Assembly (NCBI RefSeq): GCF_036227405.1
Contig: NZ_CP109473.1
Location: 1,860,001-1,924,000, forward strand
From: Streptomyces sp. NBC_01460
GTDB lineage: Bacteria > Actinomycetota > Actinomycetes > Streptomycetales > Streptomycetaceae
Direction: 5' to 3'
Length of the DNA stretch: 64,000 nt
Shown here: piece after piece, positions 1-10,951 of the stretch
Layout: every line of letters begins with the position of its first letter
Position numbering within the stretch: the stretch's first letter is position 1
The notes under the pieces: model-generated
Seen by the model: the letters and a program-made list of their open reading frames with translations, nothing else
Told to the model about the DNA's origin: nothing
Database searches by the model: none
Program-made: the position numbers and the translations under genes

Positions 1-63
1 GGCGCGGGCGATGGCGAGGCCGATGCCCCGGTTTCCTCCGGTGACGAGAACCGAGCGGCTCAA
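1..63 (-). CDS. fabG: 3-oxoacyl-ACP reductase FabG, N-terminal fragment
   Basis: Only the first 21 codons lie in the window; the rest runs off the left edge. The reverse strand reads from a TTG at 63-61 into MSRSVLVTGGNRGIGLAIARA, which is the Rossmann TGxxxGIG dinucleotide-binding motif of a short-chain dehydrogenase and matches the start of streptomycete FabG, the NADPH-dependent ketoreductase of type II fatty acid synthesis. A purine-rich ribosome site (AAGGAAAGGG) sits at about 71-80. The gene diverges from tldD. The identification as FabG rather than another SDR rests on recognising this short N-terminus. Confidence 0.75.
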   Translation of the reverse strand, partial: MSRSVLVTGGNRGIGLAIARA

Positions 64-283
64 CGGATCACCCTTTCCTTGGCGGTCTGGTACATCGAAA
101 ACCTATCGGTACCCGTGCTCATCCAGGGAATCGTCTCTGACAGCGCCGCCGGGCCGCGTCTGTCGGGTCCCTACAGAACGGCGGGTACGGGCCCATGGCA
201 GCGCAAAACCCGCGCACGGGGGCGCCGCGACCCCCATGATTCACTGCGGAGACATTTTCAGAGGTGGAGAAGGGGAGGCCCGC

Positions 284-1803
<1,520 letters not shown>

Positions 1804-1807
<4 letters not shown>

Positions 1808-3198
1808 GCCGCGTCAGCAAGCCGTACGAGATCGTCGAGCGGGCGCTCGAGCTGTCCACCGCCGACGGCTGCGTGGTCATCGCGGACGAGAGCTCCTCCG
1901 CCAATCTGCGCTGGGCCGGCAACGCGCTCACCACGAACGGGGTGACGCGAGGACGGACCCTGACCGTCATCGCGACCGTGGACGGCGCCGAGGGGACGGC
2001 GTCCGGCGTCGTGTCCCGCTCGGCCGTCACCGCGGACGACCTGGAGCCGCTCGTACGGGCCGCCGAGGCCGCCGCGCGTGGCGCCGGGCCCGCGGAGGAC
2101 GCGCGGCCGCTGGTCTCCGGGGTCCCGGCGTCCGCCGACTTCACCGAACCGCCGGCCGAGACCGGCTCCGACGTCTTCGCCGGCTTCGCCCCGGCGCTCG
2201 GCGACGCCTTCGCACGGGCCCGCTCGGGCGGCCGTGAGCTGTACGGCTTCGCCCACCACCAGCTGAACTCGACGTACCTGGGCACGTCGACCGGACTGCG
2301 GCTGCGCCACGACCAGCCGAACGGGACGCTGGAGCTGAACGCCAAGTCCCCCGACCGGACCCGTTCCGCCTGGGCGGGGCGGGCCACCCGTGACTTCAAG
2401 GACGTCGACCCGGCGGCCCTGGACGCGGAGCTGGCGCGGCGCCTGGGGTGGGCGGAGCGCAGGATCGAGCTGCCGGCCGGACGCTACGAGACGCTGCTGC
2501 CGCCGACCGCGGTGGCGGACCTGCTGATCTACCAGTACTGGTCGGCGGGCGCCCGGGACGCCTCGGAGGGCCGGACGGTCTTCTCCCGGCCGGGGGGCGG
2601 TACGCGGATCGGCGAGACGCTCTCCGAGCTGCCGCTGAACCTGCGCAGCGATCCGCACGCTCCGGGACTGGAGTCGGCTCCCTTCGTGATCGCCCACGCG
2701 TCGGGGGACGATTCCTCGGTCTTCGACAACGGGCTGCCGCTGGCACCGACCGACTGGATCAAGGACGGCAGGCTGGAGCGGCTGACCACGACCCGGCACT
2801 CCGCCGCGCTGACGGACCTCCCGGTGGCGCCCGCGATGGACAACCTCGTCCTGGACGGCGGCGGTGAGCGGTCCCTGGAGGAGATGGTGGCCGCGACGAC
2901 CGGCCGGGCGCTGCTGCTGACCTGCCTCTGGTACATCCGCGAGGTGGATCCGGCGACCCTGCTGCTGACCGGCCTCACCCGGGACGGCGTGTACCTGGTG
3001 GAGGACGGCGAGGTCCTCGGCGAGGTGAACAACTTCCGGTTCAACGAGTCGCCGGTGGGGCTGCTGTCCCGGGCGTCGGAGGCGGGCCGTACGGAGAGGA
3101 CGCTGCCGCGCGAGTGGGGCGACTACTTCACCCGGGCCGCGATGCCCGCGCTGCGCATCCCGGACTTCCACATGAGCTCGGTCAGCCGGGGCGTATGA
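1804..3198 (+). CDS. tldE: TldE/PmbA-family peptidase subunit
   Basis: 464 residues, ATG start overlapping the tldD stop. It belongs to the same U62 fold as TldD but lacks the HExxxH motif, as expected for TldE/PmbA, which shapes the peptide channel of the heterodimer rather than supplying the metal. Sequence features typical of the family include the glycine-rich C-terminal half and the NFRFNESP segment near the end. No precursor peptide or RiPP enzyme lies nearby, so general peptide turnover is more likely than a dedicated maturation role (inference). Confidence 0.9.
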
Positions 3199-3262
3199 CG
3201 CCCATAGACTGACCGGACAACCGAGCGAACCCAGTCGAACCCTCAGAAGGAGAGAAACGACC

Positions 3263-4531
3263 GTGACGGACATCGTCGACGAGCTGAAGTGGCGCGGGCT
3301 GTTCGCCCAGTCCACCGACGAGGACGCATTGCGCAAGGCTCTCGCGGACGGCCCGGTCACCTTCTATTGCGGCTTCGACCCGACAGCGGCGAGTCTGCAC
3401 GTGGGCCACCTGGTGCAGGTCCTCACCATGCGCCGGCTCCAGCTCGCCGGGCTGAGGCCGCTGGCCCTGGTCGGCGGGGCCACCGGCCAGATCGGTGACC
3501 CGCGGCCGACGGCGGAGCGCACGCTGAACGACCCGGAGACCATCGCCGCGTGGGTCCAGCGGCTGCGCGGGCAGATCGAGCCCTTCCTCACCTTCGAGGG
3601 CCCGAACGCCGCGACGATGGTGAACAACCTGGACTGGACCGCGGGCCTGTCCGCGATCGAGTTCCTCCGGGACATCGGCAAGCACTTCCGGGTCAACAAG
3701 ATGCTGACCAAGGACTCGGTGGCCCGCCGGCTGGAGTCGCAGGAGGGCATCAGCTACACGGAGTTCAGCTACCAGCTCCTCCAGGGCATGGACTACCTGG
3801 AGCTGTACCGGCGCTACGGCTGCACCCTCCAGCAGGGCGGCAGCGACCAGTGGGGCAACCTCACGGCCGGGATCGACCTGATCCACCGCCTGGAGCCGGG
3901 CGCCGCGGTGCACGCGCTGGCGACGCCGCTGATGGTGAAGGCGGACGGCACCAAGTTCGGCAAGTCCGAGAGCGGGGCCGTCTGGCTCGACCCGGAGATG
4001 ACGACGCCGTACGCGTTCTACCAGTTCTGGCTGAACGTGGACGACCGGGACATCTCGACGTACATGCGCATCCTCAGCTTCAGGAGCCGTGAGGAGCTCG
4101 AGGAGCTGGAGAAGCTCACGGAGGAGCGTCCGCAGGCGCGTTCGGCGCAGCGGTCGCTGGCCGAGGAGCTGACGACGCTGGTGCACGGCGGCGCGCAGTG
4201 CGCGGCGGTCATCGCGGCCTCGAAGGCGCTGTTCGGCCAGGGTGAGCTGGGCGAGCTGGACGAGGCGACGCTGAGCGCCGCCCTGTCCGAGGTGCCGCAC
4301 GCCCGGGTCACCGAGCTGGGCCCGGTCGTGGATCTCCTGGTCGAGGTCGGGCTGTCCGCCAGCAAGTCGGCCGCCCGCCGTACGGTCAAGGAGGGCGGGG
4401 CCTACGTGAACAACGCGAAGGTCACGGACGGCGAGAGCGCTCCGGCCCACGAGGAGCTGCTGCACGGGCGCTGGCTGGTCCTGCGCCGCGGCAAGAAGAA
4501 CCTGGCGGCCGTCGAGGTCGCCGCCGGCTGA
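3263..4531 (+). CDS. tyrS: Tyrosyl-tRNA synthetase
   Basis: 422 residues, GTG start with a strong AGAAGGAGAG site at about 3245-3254. Class I aminoacyl-tRNA synthetase that charges tRNA-Tyr in the cytoplasm. The HIGH-type motif is HVGH within [12 protein letters not shown] near residue 45, the KMSKS-type loop is KFGKS near residue 232, and a C-terminal S4 RNA-binding domain (roughly residues 355-415, with [12 protein letters not shown]) binds tRNA. Length is normal for bacterial TyrRS. It has its own leader (3199-3262) with a possible TAGACT -10 box near 3205 and ends in a strong terminator. Confidence 0.97.
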   Translation: MTDIVDELKWRGLFAQSTDEDALRKALADGPVTFYCGFDPTAASLHVGHLVQVLTMRRLQLAGLRPLALVGGATGQIGDPRPTAERTLNDPETIAAWVQRLRGQIEPFLTFEGPNAATMVNNLDWTAGLSAIEFLRDIGKHFRVNKMLTKDSVARRLESQEGISYTEFSYQLLQGMDYLELYRRYGCTLQQGGSDQWGNLTAGIDLIHRLEPGAAVHALATPLMVKADGTKFGKSESGAVWLDPEMTTPYAFYQFWLNVDDRDISTYMRILSFRSREELEELEKLTEERPQARSAQRSLAEELTTLVHGGAQCAAVIAASKALFGQGELGELDEATLSAALSEVPHARVTELGPVVDLLVEVGLSASKSAARRTVKEGGAYVNNAKVTDGESAPAHEELLHGRWLVLRRGKKNLAAVEVAAG

Positions 4532-4545
4532 CCCCGGCGGGCACA

Positions 4546-4588
4546 GCACCGCGGCCGGTCACGCGCGAAGCGTGGCCGGCCGCGGTGC
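4546..4588 (+). terminator. Hairpin terminator after tyrS
   Basis: Nineteen-base arms (starting GCACCGCGGCCGG at 4546 and ending in its complement at 4588) pair around a five-base loop with one G-U pair. It lies between the tyrS stop and the convergent GlsB-type gene, so it can serve both strands. There is no T-run, which is usual in Streptomyces. Confidence 0.8.
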
Positions 4589-4601
4589 TGTGTGACATCG
4601 G

Positions 4602-4886
4602 TCAGGTTCTCTGCTGCTTGTTCCGGTTGCCCCTGATGGACTGCCAGAGCATGTCTCCGACACCGACGACGGCCACGGCACCGATCAGCTGGAGCACATG
4701 GCGGGTCCAGTCGATGCCGTCGGTGTCCCTGACGCCGATCCAGCCCGCGACGGCGTTGCCCAGGATGCTGCCGAGGATGCCGAACACCGCCGTCAGCCAG
4801 AGGGGGATGTTCTGCTTGCCGGGAAGGATCGCCCGGGCGATCACACCCAGCACCAGACCCACGATGATTGCCCACAACCAGCTCAT
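4602..4886 (-). CDS. GlsB/YeaQ/YmgE family small membrane protein
   Basis: 94 residues, ATG start with a clear GAGGAGG ribosome site just upstream. The sequence is almost wholly membrane-embedded: an N-terminal helix (SWLWAIIVGLVLGVIARAIL), the loop LPGKQNIPLWLTAVFGILGSILGN that is typical of the transglycosylase-associated (GlsB/YeaQ/YmgE) family, and a third helix near residue 70, then a basic tail. The family is general-stress associated in other bacteria, but its biochemical role is not established. Convergent with tyrS. Confidence 0.85.
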   Translation of the reverse strand: MSWLWAIIVGLVLGVIARAILPGKQNIPLWLTAVFGILGSILGNAVAGWIGVRDTDGIDWTRHVLQLIGAVAVVGVGDMLWQSIRGNRNKQQRT

Positions 4887-5099
4887 ATCGCCTCCTCGTG
4901 CGGCGCGGTGTGCGCACGTTCGCCCAGTCTCGGCCCGGAGGACGTACGCCGCATGCCGGACAGGGCCGTACGTGGGAGCGCGTCCGGGATCCGTGCGGTC
5001 GGGGCCCGACCCGGTCTCGAATGCCGCGGACGCCCGGCGTACTGTAGGAGCCGCGCGGTCCGGGGAAGCCCAGCACAGAGATCTGGTGGTGGAATCACG

Positions 5100-5465
5100 A
5101 TGCGGAAGCAGAGCGACTCGGAGGTTTTCCGGATCACGGGCGCCCGGCAGGGACTTGCCGACGACGTGCGTGGCCGGCAACGGCGCTACATCATCTCGAT
5201 GTCCGTGCGCACCGTCGCCGTGGTACTGGCCGCCACCCTGTGGAACGTCGAGAGGCACGTGGCCGTGGTGGCGCTCGCGCTGGGCGTCCTGCTCCCCTAC
5301 TTCTCGGTGGTCATCGCCAACGGCGGTCGTGAGAACGCCCGTTCGCTCCCGACGACGTTCGTGCCCGCACCGATGCGGCCCGCGCTCGGCGCGGCCCCGG
5401 TGTCCGGGCCCGTGGAGGAACCCGGGGACGCCGGTCGCGCGGACCGTACGCCTCACGGGGAGTGA
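5100..5465 (+). CDS. DUF3099-family two-helix membrane protein
   Basis: 121 residues, ATG start. The N-terminal cytoplasmic segment (FRITGARQGLADDVRGRQRRYIISM) followed by two close transmembrane helices (roughly 31-50 and 54-75) and a proline-rich hydrophilic tail matches the actinobacterial DUF3099 family. Function is unknown. It diverges from the GlsB-type gene; the 213 bases between them would hold both promoters. Confidence 0.75.
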   Translation: MRKQSDSEVFRITGARQGLADDVRGRQRRYIISMSVRTVAVVLAATLWNVERHVAVVALALGVLLPYFSVVIANGGRENARSLPTTFVPAPMRPALGAAPVSGPVEEPGDAGRADRTPHGE

Positions 5466-5587
5466 CCGGAAGCGGTCCACGGAGCTCGGGGAGAGCTCAG
5501 ATCAATCATGACGTTACGGTGCACCGGACCCCGGGCCCCGTGGCATACTTCGTGAGCGCTCCGCATCCCCCGTCGGAGCGACGGACC

Positions 5588-5623
5588 GACGCCGGGCAGC
5601 TCCCCCCGTGGCTGCTCGGCGTC
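5588..5623 (+). terminator. Hairpin after the DUF3099 gene
   Basis: Thirteen-base arms (GACGCCGGGCAGC and its near complement) around a ten-base loop, followed by GCCTTTC. It lies between the DUF3099 gene and the next small gene and probably ends transcription of the former. Confidence 0.55.
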
Positions 5624-5684
5624 GCCTTTCTCCGGCGGGGATGCGTCGAAGGGGCCCGGTCCGGGTGCCCGTAGGGTTGAAGCC

Positions 5685-5933
5685 GTGAACTTCCCCGATA
5701 CCTCCGCCGAGAGCGCCACCGGTGCGCCGGTCTGTTCCGCCAAGGGCTGCCGCGCCGATGCCCTGTGGGTGCTCGCCTGGAACAACCCGAAGCTGCACAC
5801 CCCGGAGCGCCGCAAGACGTGGCTGGCCTGCGACGAGCACCGGGAACACCTGTCCTCGTTCCTCGGCGTGCGCGGCTTCCTGAAGGACGTCGTGACGCTG
5901 GCGGAGTGGGACTCCTCAGCCGCCGATCGCTGA
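5685..5933 (+). CDS. Small conserved Cys-containing protein
   Basis: 82 residues from a GTG start. I do not recognise a named function; it is a small soluble protein. Possible metal ligands are Cys17, Cys22, Cys49 and His52, arranged as C-x4-C and C-x2-H, separated by an aromatic-rich segment (LWVLAWNNPKLHTPERRKTW). The 3' end overlaps the end of the convergent moaA gene by 18 bases. Similar proteins sit beside moaA in other streptomycetes (recollection, not checked), so a link to molybdenum cofactor synthesis is possible but unproven. Confidence 0.7.
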   Translation: MNFPDTSAESATGAPVCSAKGCRADALWVLAWNNPKLHTPERRKTWLACDEHREHLSSFLGVRGFLKDVVTLAEWDSSAADR

Positions 5934-6905
5934 CATCGGGCGGTCGGGCTGCAGGAACGCGGGGTCGTCGAGACCGGAGCCGGCCTTCTTCCCCCACATC
6001 GCGAGCTTCCAGATGCCGGCGATCTCCTCGTCGGGGGCGTCGGAGCGCAGCGCTCCGCGCAGGTCCGTCTCCTCCCGGGCGAAGAGGCAGGTGCGGACCT
6101 GTCCGTCGGCGGTGAGCCGGGTGCGGTCGCAGGCCCGGCAGAAGGGCCTGGTCACGGAGGCGATGACGCCGACGCGATGCGGTCCCCCGTCCACGGTCCA
6201 CCGCTCGGCGGGGGCGGATCCGCGCGCCTCGTCCCCTTCGGCCGTGAGGGTGAAACGGGTGCGCAGCGAGGCCAGGATGTCACCTGCCGTGATCATCCCG
6301 TCGCGCTTCCAGCCGTGCTGGGCGTCGAGCGGCATCTGCTCGATGAAGCGGAGCTCGTAGGCGTTCTCCACGGCCCAGGCGAGCAGCTCGGGGGCTTCGT
6401 CGTCGTTGAGGCCGGGCATGAGGACGGAGTTGACCTTGACCGGGGTGAGCCCGGCCTCACGGGCGGCCTCCAGCCCTTCCAGGACGTCCTTGTGCCGGTC
6501 GCGGCGGGTGAGCGTCTTGAAGACGTCGGGCCGCAGGGTGTCCAGGGATACGTTGACCCGGTCCAGGCCTGCCGCCTTCAGGGCCGCCGCGGTGCGCTTG
6601 AGGCCGATGCCGTTGGTGGTGAGCGACATCCTGGGGCGGGGCTCCATGGCCGCGCACTGCTCGACGATGGAGACGAGGCCGGGACGCAGCAGCGGCTCGC
6701 CGCCCGTGAAGCGGACCTCGGTGATGCCGAGGGTGGTGACGGCGATGCGGATGAGCCGGACGATCTCGTCGTCGCTGAGCAGCTCGGTCTTGGAGAGCCA
6801 CTGGAGGCCCTCCTCCGGCATGCAGTAGGTGCAGCGGAGATTGCACTTGTCGGTCAGTGATACACGCAGGTCGGTGGCGACCCGGCCGTAGGTGTCGATG
6901 AGCAC
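5916..6905 (-). CDS. moaA: GTP 3',8-cyclase MoaA (molybdenum cofactor)
   Basis: 329 residues. Radical SAM enzyme that converts GTP to 3',8-cyclo-GTP, the first step of molybdopterin synthesis. The SAM cluster motif is Cys21-x3-Cys25-x2-Cys28 (CNLRCTYC); the C-terminal GTP-binding cluster ligands are in CRACDRTRLTADGQVRTC; the chain ends in Gly-Gly as MoaA requires. The GTG at 6905 is chosen because LIDTYGR is the usual N-terminus and a GGGGGAGGGGG site precedes it; an open extension to 6998 is less likely. The rest of the cofactor pathway is not in the window. Confidence 0.95.
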   Translation of the reverse strand: MLIDTYGRVATDLRVSLTDKCNLRCTYCMPEEGLQWLSKTELLSDDEIVRLIRIAVTTLGITEVRFTGGEPLLRPGLVSIVEQCAAMEPRPRMSLTTNGIGLKRTAAALKAAGLDRVNVSLDTLRPDVFKTLTRRDRHKDVLEGLEAAREAGLTPVKVNSVLMPGLNDDEAPELLAWAVENAYELRFIEQMPLDAQHGWKRDGMITAGDILASLRTRFTLTAEGDEARGSAPAERWTVDGGPHRVGVIASVTRPFCRACDRTRLTADGQVRTCLFAREETDLRGALRSDAPDEEIAGIWKLAMWGKKAGSGLDDPAFLQPDRPMSAIGG

Positions 6906-7007
6906 TGTGGGCCCCCTCCCCCGGTGATGTCCGCGGTTGCGGTCTGACATCTCCGAGACTACGCGAGAGCGGTGACATCGAGGGGGCCAGGTTGACACGA
7001 GGTGCGG

Positions 7008-7043
7008 CGGGGCCCCGTCGTAGGTCTCTACGACGGGGCCCCG
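7008..7043 (-). terminator. Hairpin terminator after the symporter gene
   Basis: Perfect fifteen-base arms (CGGGGCCCCGTCGTA and complement) around a six-base loop, 20 bases past the stop codon of the sodium/solute symporter gene on the minus strand. Confidence 0.85.
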
Positions 7044-7062
7044 TGGGGTGCGGCGGGCCCGG

Positions 7063-8706
7063 TCAGTGGGCTCCGGTGCCGGTGAGGGACTTGACCTCGA
7101 GCTCGGCGTACTTGCCCCGGTCGGGCTCCTCCTTGGAGAGGACCGAACCGACCCAGCCGAGCAGGAAGCCCAGCGGGATGGAGATGAGGCCGGGGTTCTC
7201 CAGCGGGAACCAGGCGAAGTCCACGTCCGGGAACATCGAGGTGGCCTTCCCGGAGACGACCGGGGAGAACAGCACCAGGAGGACGGACGAGGCGAGGCCT
7301 CCGTAGATGGACCAGAGGGCGCCCTGGGTGGTGAAGCGCTTCCAGAACAGGCTGTAGAGGATGGTCGGCAGGTTGGCCGACGCGGCGACGGCGAAGGCCA
7401 GCGCCACGAGCCCGGCGACGTTCAGGTCGCGGGCCATCGCGCCGAGGCCGATGGAGACGACGCCGATCGCGACGGTGGCCCAGCGGGCCGCGCGCATCTC
7501 CTCCTTCTCGGTGGCCTTGCCCCTGCGGATGACGTTGGCGTAGATGTCGTGGGCGAAGGAGGACGAGGAGGCGAGGGTGAGGCCGGCGACCACGGCGAGG
7601 ATCGTGGCGAAGGCGACGGCGGAGATCACGGCGAGCATGACGGCGCCGCCGGTGGTGCCGAGTCCGCCGAGGTACTCGGCGAGCTGGGGTGCGGCGGCGT
7701 TGCCGGCCGGGTTCTTCGCCTTGATCTCCTCGGGCCCGATGAGGGCGGCGGCGCCGAAGCCGAGGGCGATCGTCATCAGGTAGAAGGCGCCGATGATGCC
7801 GATGGCCCAGTTCACCGACTTCCGGGCGGCCTTGGCGGTGGGCACGGTGTAGAAGCGGATCAGGATGTGCGGCAGACCCGCCGTCCCGAGCACCAGGGCG
7901 ATGCCGAGCGAGATGAAGTCCAGCTTCGAGGTGCCGGTGGCGCCGTACTTGAGGCCGGGCTCCAGGAAGGCCGCGCCGTGGCCGCTCTTCTCGGCGGCCG
8001 TGCCGAGCAGGTCGGAGACGTTGAAGTCGAACTTCCACAGCACCATCAGGGTCATCAGCAGGGCGCCCGCGATGAGCAGGACGGCCTTGACCATCTGCAC
8101 CCAGGTGGTGCCCTTCATGCCCCCGATGGTGACGTAGAGGATCATGAGCACGCCGACCAGGGCAACGATGAGGATCTTGCCCGCGTCGCTGGTGATGCCG
8201 AGCAGCAGGGCGACGAGGACGCCCGCGCCCGCCATCTGGGCGAGCAGGTAGAAGATCGACACGACGATGGTGGAGACGCCAGCGGCGGTGCGGACGGGAC
8301 GCTGCCGCATCCGGTAGGCGAGGACGTCGCCCATGGTGTAGCGGCCGGAGTTGCGCAGCGGTTCGGCGACGAGCAGCAGGGCCACGAGCCAGGCGACGAG
8401 GAAGCCGATGGAGTAGAGGAAGCCGTCGTAGCCGAAGAGCGCGATGGCACCGGCGATGCCGAGGAAGGACGCGGCCGACATGTAGTCGCCGGAGACGGCG
8501 AGGCCGTTCTGGAAGGCGGTGAACTGCCGCCCGCCCGCGTAGAAGTCCGAGGCGCTCTTGGTCTGGCGGCCGGCCCAGACGGTGATGCCCAGGGTCGCGG
8601 CGACGAAGACCGCGAACAGGGTGATGATCAGCGGCCGGTGCTCGCTCGTCGACGAGGTCGACGCGGCGAGCTGGGTCACGGCGTGCGATGCGTACGCGGC
8701 GCTCAT
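7063..8706 (-). CDS. Sodium/solute symporter (ActP/MctC-like monocarboxylate transporter)
   Basis: 547 residues with about thirteen hydrophobic helices, the normal architecture of the solute:sodium symporter family. The N-terminal helix is followed by FYAGGRQFTAFQNGLAVSGDYMSAASFLG, the characteristic sodium-site region of the acetate/pyruvate (ActP/MctC) branch. It probably takes up short monocarboxylates across the cytoplasmic membrane; the exact substrate cannot be read from sequence. Its ATG overlaps the stop of the DUF485 gene by four bases, the usual pairing for this branch. Confidence 0.9.
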   Translation of the reverse strand: MSAAYASHAVTQLAASTSSTSEHRPLIITLFAVFVAATLGITVWAGRQTKSASDFYAGGRQFTAFQNGLAVSGDYMSAASFLGIAGAIALFGYDGFLYSIGFLVAWLVALLLVAEPLRNSGRYTMGDVLAYRMRQRPVRTAAGVSTIVVSIFYLLAQMAGAGVLVALLLGITSDAGKILIVALVGVLMILYVTIGGMKGTTWVQMVKAVLLIAGALLMTLMVLWKFDFNVSDLLGTAAEKSGHGAAFLEPGLKYGATGTSKLDFISLGIALVLGTAGLPHILIRFYTVPTAKAARKSVNWAIGIIGAFYLMTIALGFGAAALIGPEEIKAKNPAGNAAAPQLAEYLGGLGTTGGAVMLAVISAVAFATILAVVAGLTLASSSSFAHDIYANVIRRGKATEKEEMRAARWATVAIGVVSIGLGAMARDLNVAGLVALAFAVAASANLPTILYSLFWKRFTTQGALWSIYGGLASSVLLVLFSPVVSGKATSMFPDVDFAWFPLENPGLISIPLGFLLGWVGSVLSKEEPDRGKYAELEVKSLTGTGAH

Positions 8707-9068
8707 GCGTCGGCCTCCAGACGGGACTTGATGGCCGCCGCCTGCGGGTCGAGCGTCTTCGTGGCGTGGCGTGAGTAGAACCAGGCGATGAGGAACGTGG
8801 TCGCGAACTGGGCGAGGCCGAACACGAAGGCGACGTTGAAGTTCGCGAAGAGGACCTTGCTCATGAAGCCGTCGGCGTAGCTGGACAGCAGCACGTACAG
8901 CAGGTACCAGGCGATGAAGCCGACGGTCAGCGGAAAGGCGAAGGACCGGTGGGAGCGGCGCAGTTCGGCGAACTCCGCACTGTTCTGCGCCTCGAGGAAC
9001 GCCTCGGTCGTGGGCTGGACGGGACTGCCGCCCTCAGGGCTCTGGGGCGGCGGTGCTTCGGTGGCCAC
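8703..9068 (-). CDS. DUF485 membrane protein, symporter partner
   Basis: 121 residues from GTG 9068, chosen for its GAGGAG ribosome site five bases upstream; a TTG at 9116 with a weaker site would add 16 residues. Two transmembrane helices (in PLTVGFIAWYLLYVLLSSYADGF and VAFVFGLAQFATTFLIAWFY) define the YjcH/DUF485 family, which is nearly always translated just before an ActP-like symporter and is thought to assist it. The four-base overlap with the symporter gene supports a coupled pair. Confidence 0.85.
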   Translation of the reverse strand: MATEAPPPQSPEGGSPVQPTTEAFLEAQNSAEFAELRRSHRSFAFPLTVGFIAWYLLYVLLSSYADGFMSKVLFANFNVAFVFGLAQFATTFLIAWFYSRHATKTLDPQAAAIKSRLEADA

Positions 9069-9378
9069 GGATTCTCCTCGCGACGCGGGTGCGGTGGTGG
9101 GGACGGTGGATTTCAAGGGGAGTCCTCTGCGTTGCGGGGGTGATGAGCTGGACGCACGGCTCCCTGTGCAACGGCACGGAGAGCGTGGCGAAGCGGTTCA
9201 CCGCAGGTTCGGTCTTCTCCCGTGGGCTCCCGTGGACACGACTCCCACAGGTCACACCTCGAACTCACTTGCCCGTATTCATTGATGCTCCGGGAAGATC
9301 AGCGATAACTTCACTGGTCATGTACCGGACCGGACACACCTGTGTCCGGCCCCACGGCACGGATGATGTGGAGAACCC
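9069..9378. promoter_or_regulatory. Divergent control region, DUF485/symporter and subtilase
   Basis: 310 bases without a gene. It holds two recognisable signals. At 9196-9217 there are two 11-base units beginning GTTC (GTTCACCGCAG then GTTCGGTCTTC) that resemble half a PHO box, on the symporter side. At 9330-9349 there is a perfect inverted repeat CCGGACACA-CC-TGTGTCCGG, ending 29 bases before the subtilase start and well placed to be an operator. No convincing sigma-70-type hexamers were identified. Confidence 0.45.
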
Positions 9379-10911
9379 ATGGCTCATCTGGCATCCAGAC
9401 GGACTCGCGTACTCACGCTGCCCGTCGGACTCGCGCTCACGGCCTCGCTGGGCTTCCTCCCGACGGGTGCCGCGTCCGCGGCACCCGCGGACGGGCCCGC
9501 GGCGTCGGTTCCCGCGGACGGCCCGAAGCTGTCGTACGTCGTGAACACGCGGGCGGGCCACGGCACCGTCAAACAGGTACGGAAGGCGATATCCGCGGCC
9601 GGCGGAACCGTCGTGACGTCGTACGACACGATAGGCGTCATCGTCGTCCACTCGCAGAACCCGGACTTCGGCGCGACGATCCGCAAGGCCAGGGGCGTCC
9701 AGTCGGCGGGCGCCACGCGCACCGACCCGATCGTTCCGCAGGCGACGAAGGACATCGGGGTCGAGCAGCCCCTGAGCGCCGGCCAGGCGCGGGAGGCGTC
9801 GAACGACGCGGTGGCGGGCCAGGACCCGCTGGAGCCCCTGCAGTGGGACCTGCCCGCCATCAAGGCGGACAAGGCGCACAAGAAGTCGCTCGGCAGCAGC
9901 AAGGTCACGGTCGCCGTCATCGACACGGGTGTGGACGACACGCACCCGGACCTGGCCCCGAACTTCGACCGCAAGGCCTCGGTGAACTGTGTGTCCGGGG
10001 CCCCGGACACCACGGACGGCGCCTGGCGGCCCGCGGCGGGTGAGAGCCCTCACGGTACGCATGTCGCGGGCACCATAGCCGCGGCGAAGAACGGCACGGG
10101 CGTCACCGGTGTGGCGCCGGGTGTGAAGGTCTCCGGCATCAAGGTGTCCACGCCTGCCGGATTCTTCTACACCGAGGCCGTGGTCTGCGGCTTCGTGTGG
10201 GCCGCCGAGCACGGCGTCGACGTCACCAACAACAGCTACTACACCGACCCGTGGCTGTTCAACTGCAAGAACGACCCGGACCAGGGCGCCCTGGTGGAGG
10301 CGGTCACCCGCGCCACCCGGTACGCGGAGCGCAAGGGCGTGGTCAACGTCGCCGCGGCCGGCAACTCCGACCACGACCTGGCCCTCGACGCCATCGAGGA
10401 CTCGACGAGCCCGAACGACACGAATCCGGTCACGCGCACGGTCGACCCGAGCGCCTGCCCCGACATCCCGACCATGGTGCCGGGTGTCGTGACGGTCTCC
10501 GCGACCGGTGCGAAAAACCTCAAGTCCTCCTACTCGAACTACGGTCTCGGGGTCATCGACGTGGCCGCCCCGGGCGGTGACTCGACGCGCTACCAGGCGC
10601 CGGAGGCACCGGCCGACAACGGTCTGATCCTGTCCACCCTGCCCGGTGGCGGATTCGGCTACATGGCCGGTACGTCGATGGCGTCCCCGCACGTCGCGGG
10701 CGTCGCGGCCCTGGTCAAGTCGACCCACCCGCACGCCTCGGCGGGCCTGGTGAAGGCCCTGCTGACGCACCAGGCGGACGCCACCGCGTGCGGCGCGCCG
10801 TACGACATCGACAAGGACGGCACCGTCGACGCGGTCTGCGAGGGCGGCAAGCAGTACAACGGCTTCTACGGAGCCGGTGTCGTGGACGCGCTGGACGCGG
10901 TCCGCAGGTGA
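9379..10911 (+). CDS. Secreted subtilisin-like serine protease (S8)
   Basis: 510 residues. A signal peptide (about residues 1-35, basic SRRTR then a leucine-rich core and an AAS-A cleavage region) sends it out of the cell. An inhibitor-like propeptide follows (roughly 40-130). The S8 catalytic triad is visible: Asp182 in VIDTGVDDTHPDL, His225 in HGTHVAGT and Ser433 in GTSMASPHVAG. There is no C-terminal anchor or extra domain. Likely an extracellular nutrient or developmental protease. Monocistronic, ending at a strong palindromic terminator. Confidence 0.95.
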   Translation: MAHLASRRTRVLTLPVGLALTASLGFLPTGAASAAPADGPAASVPADGPKLSYVVNTRAGHGTVKQVRKAISAAGGTVVTSYDTIGVIVVHSQNPDFGATIRKARGVQSAGATRTDPIVPQATKDIGVEQPLSAGQAREASNDAVAGQDPLEPLQWDLPAIKADKAHKKSLGSSKVTVAVIDTGVDDTHPDLAPNFDRKASVNCVSGAPDTTDGAWRPAAGESPHGTHVAGTIAAAKNGTGVTGVAPGVKVSGIKVSTPAGFFYTEAVVCGFVWAAEHGVDVTNNSYYTDPWLFNCKNDPDQGALVEAVTRATRYAERKGVVNVAAAGNSDHDLALDAIEDSTSPNDTNPVTRTVDPSACPDIPTMVPGVVTVSATGAKNLKSSYSNYGLGVIDVAAPGGDSTRYQAPEAPADNGLILSTLPGGGFGYMAGTSMASPHVAGVAALVKSTHPHASAGLVKALLTHQADATACGAPYDIDKDGTVDAVCEGGKQYNGFYGAGVVDALDAVRR

Positions 10912-10951
10912 ACCGGCCCGCGGGTGAGGCGATCTGCGGGTAGGGCGTGAA

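Noticed and set aside
5466..5684. Possible small gene in 5462-5674
   Set aside because: Frame overlaps the end of the DUF3099 gene and the terminator-like hairpin; no ribosome site or familiar sequence.
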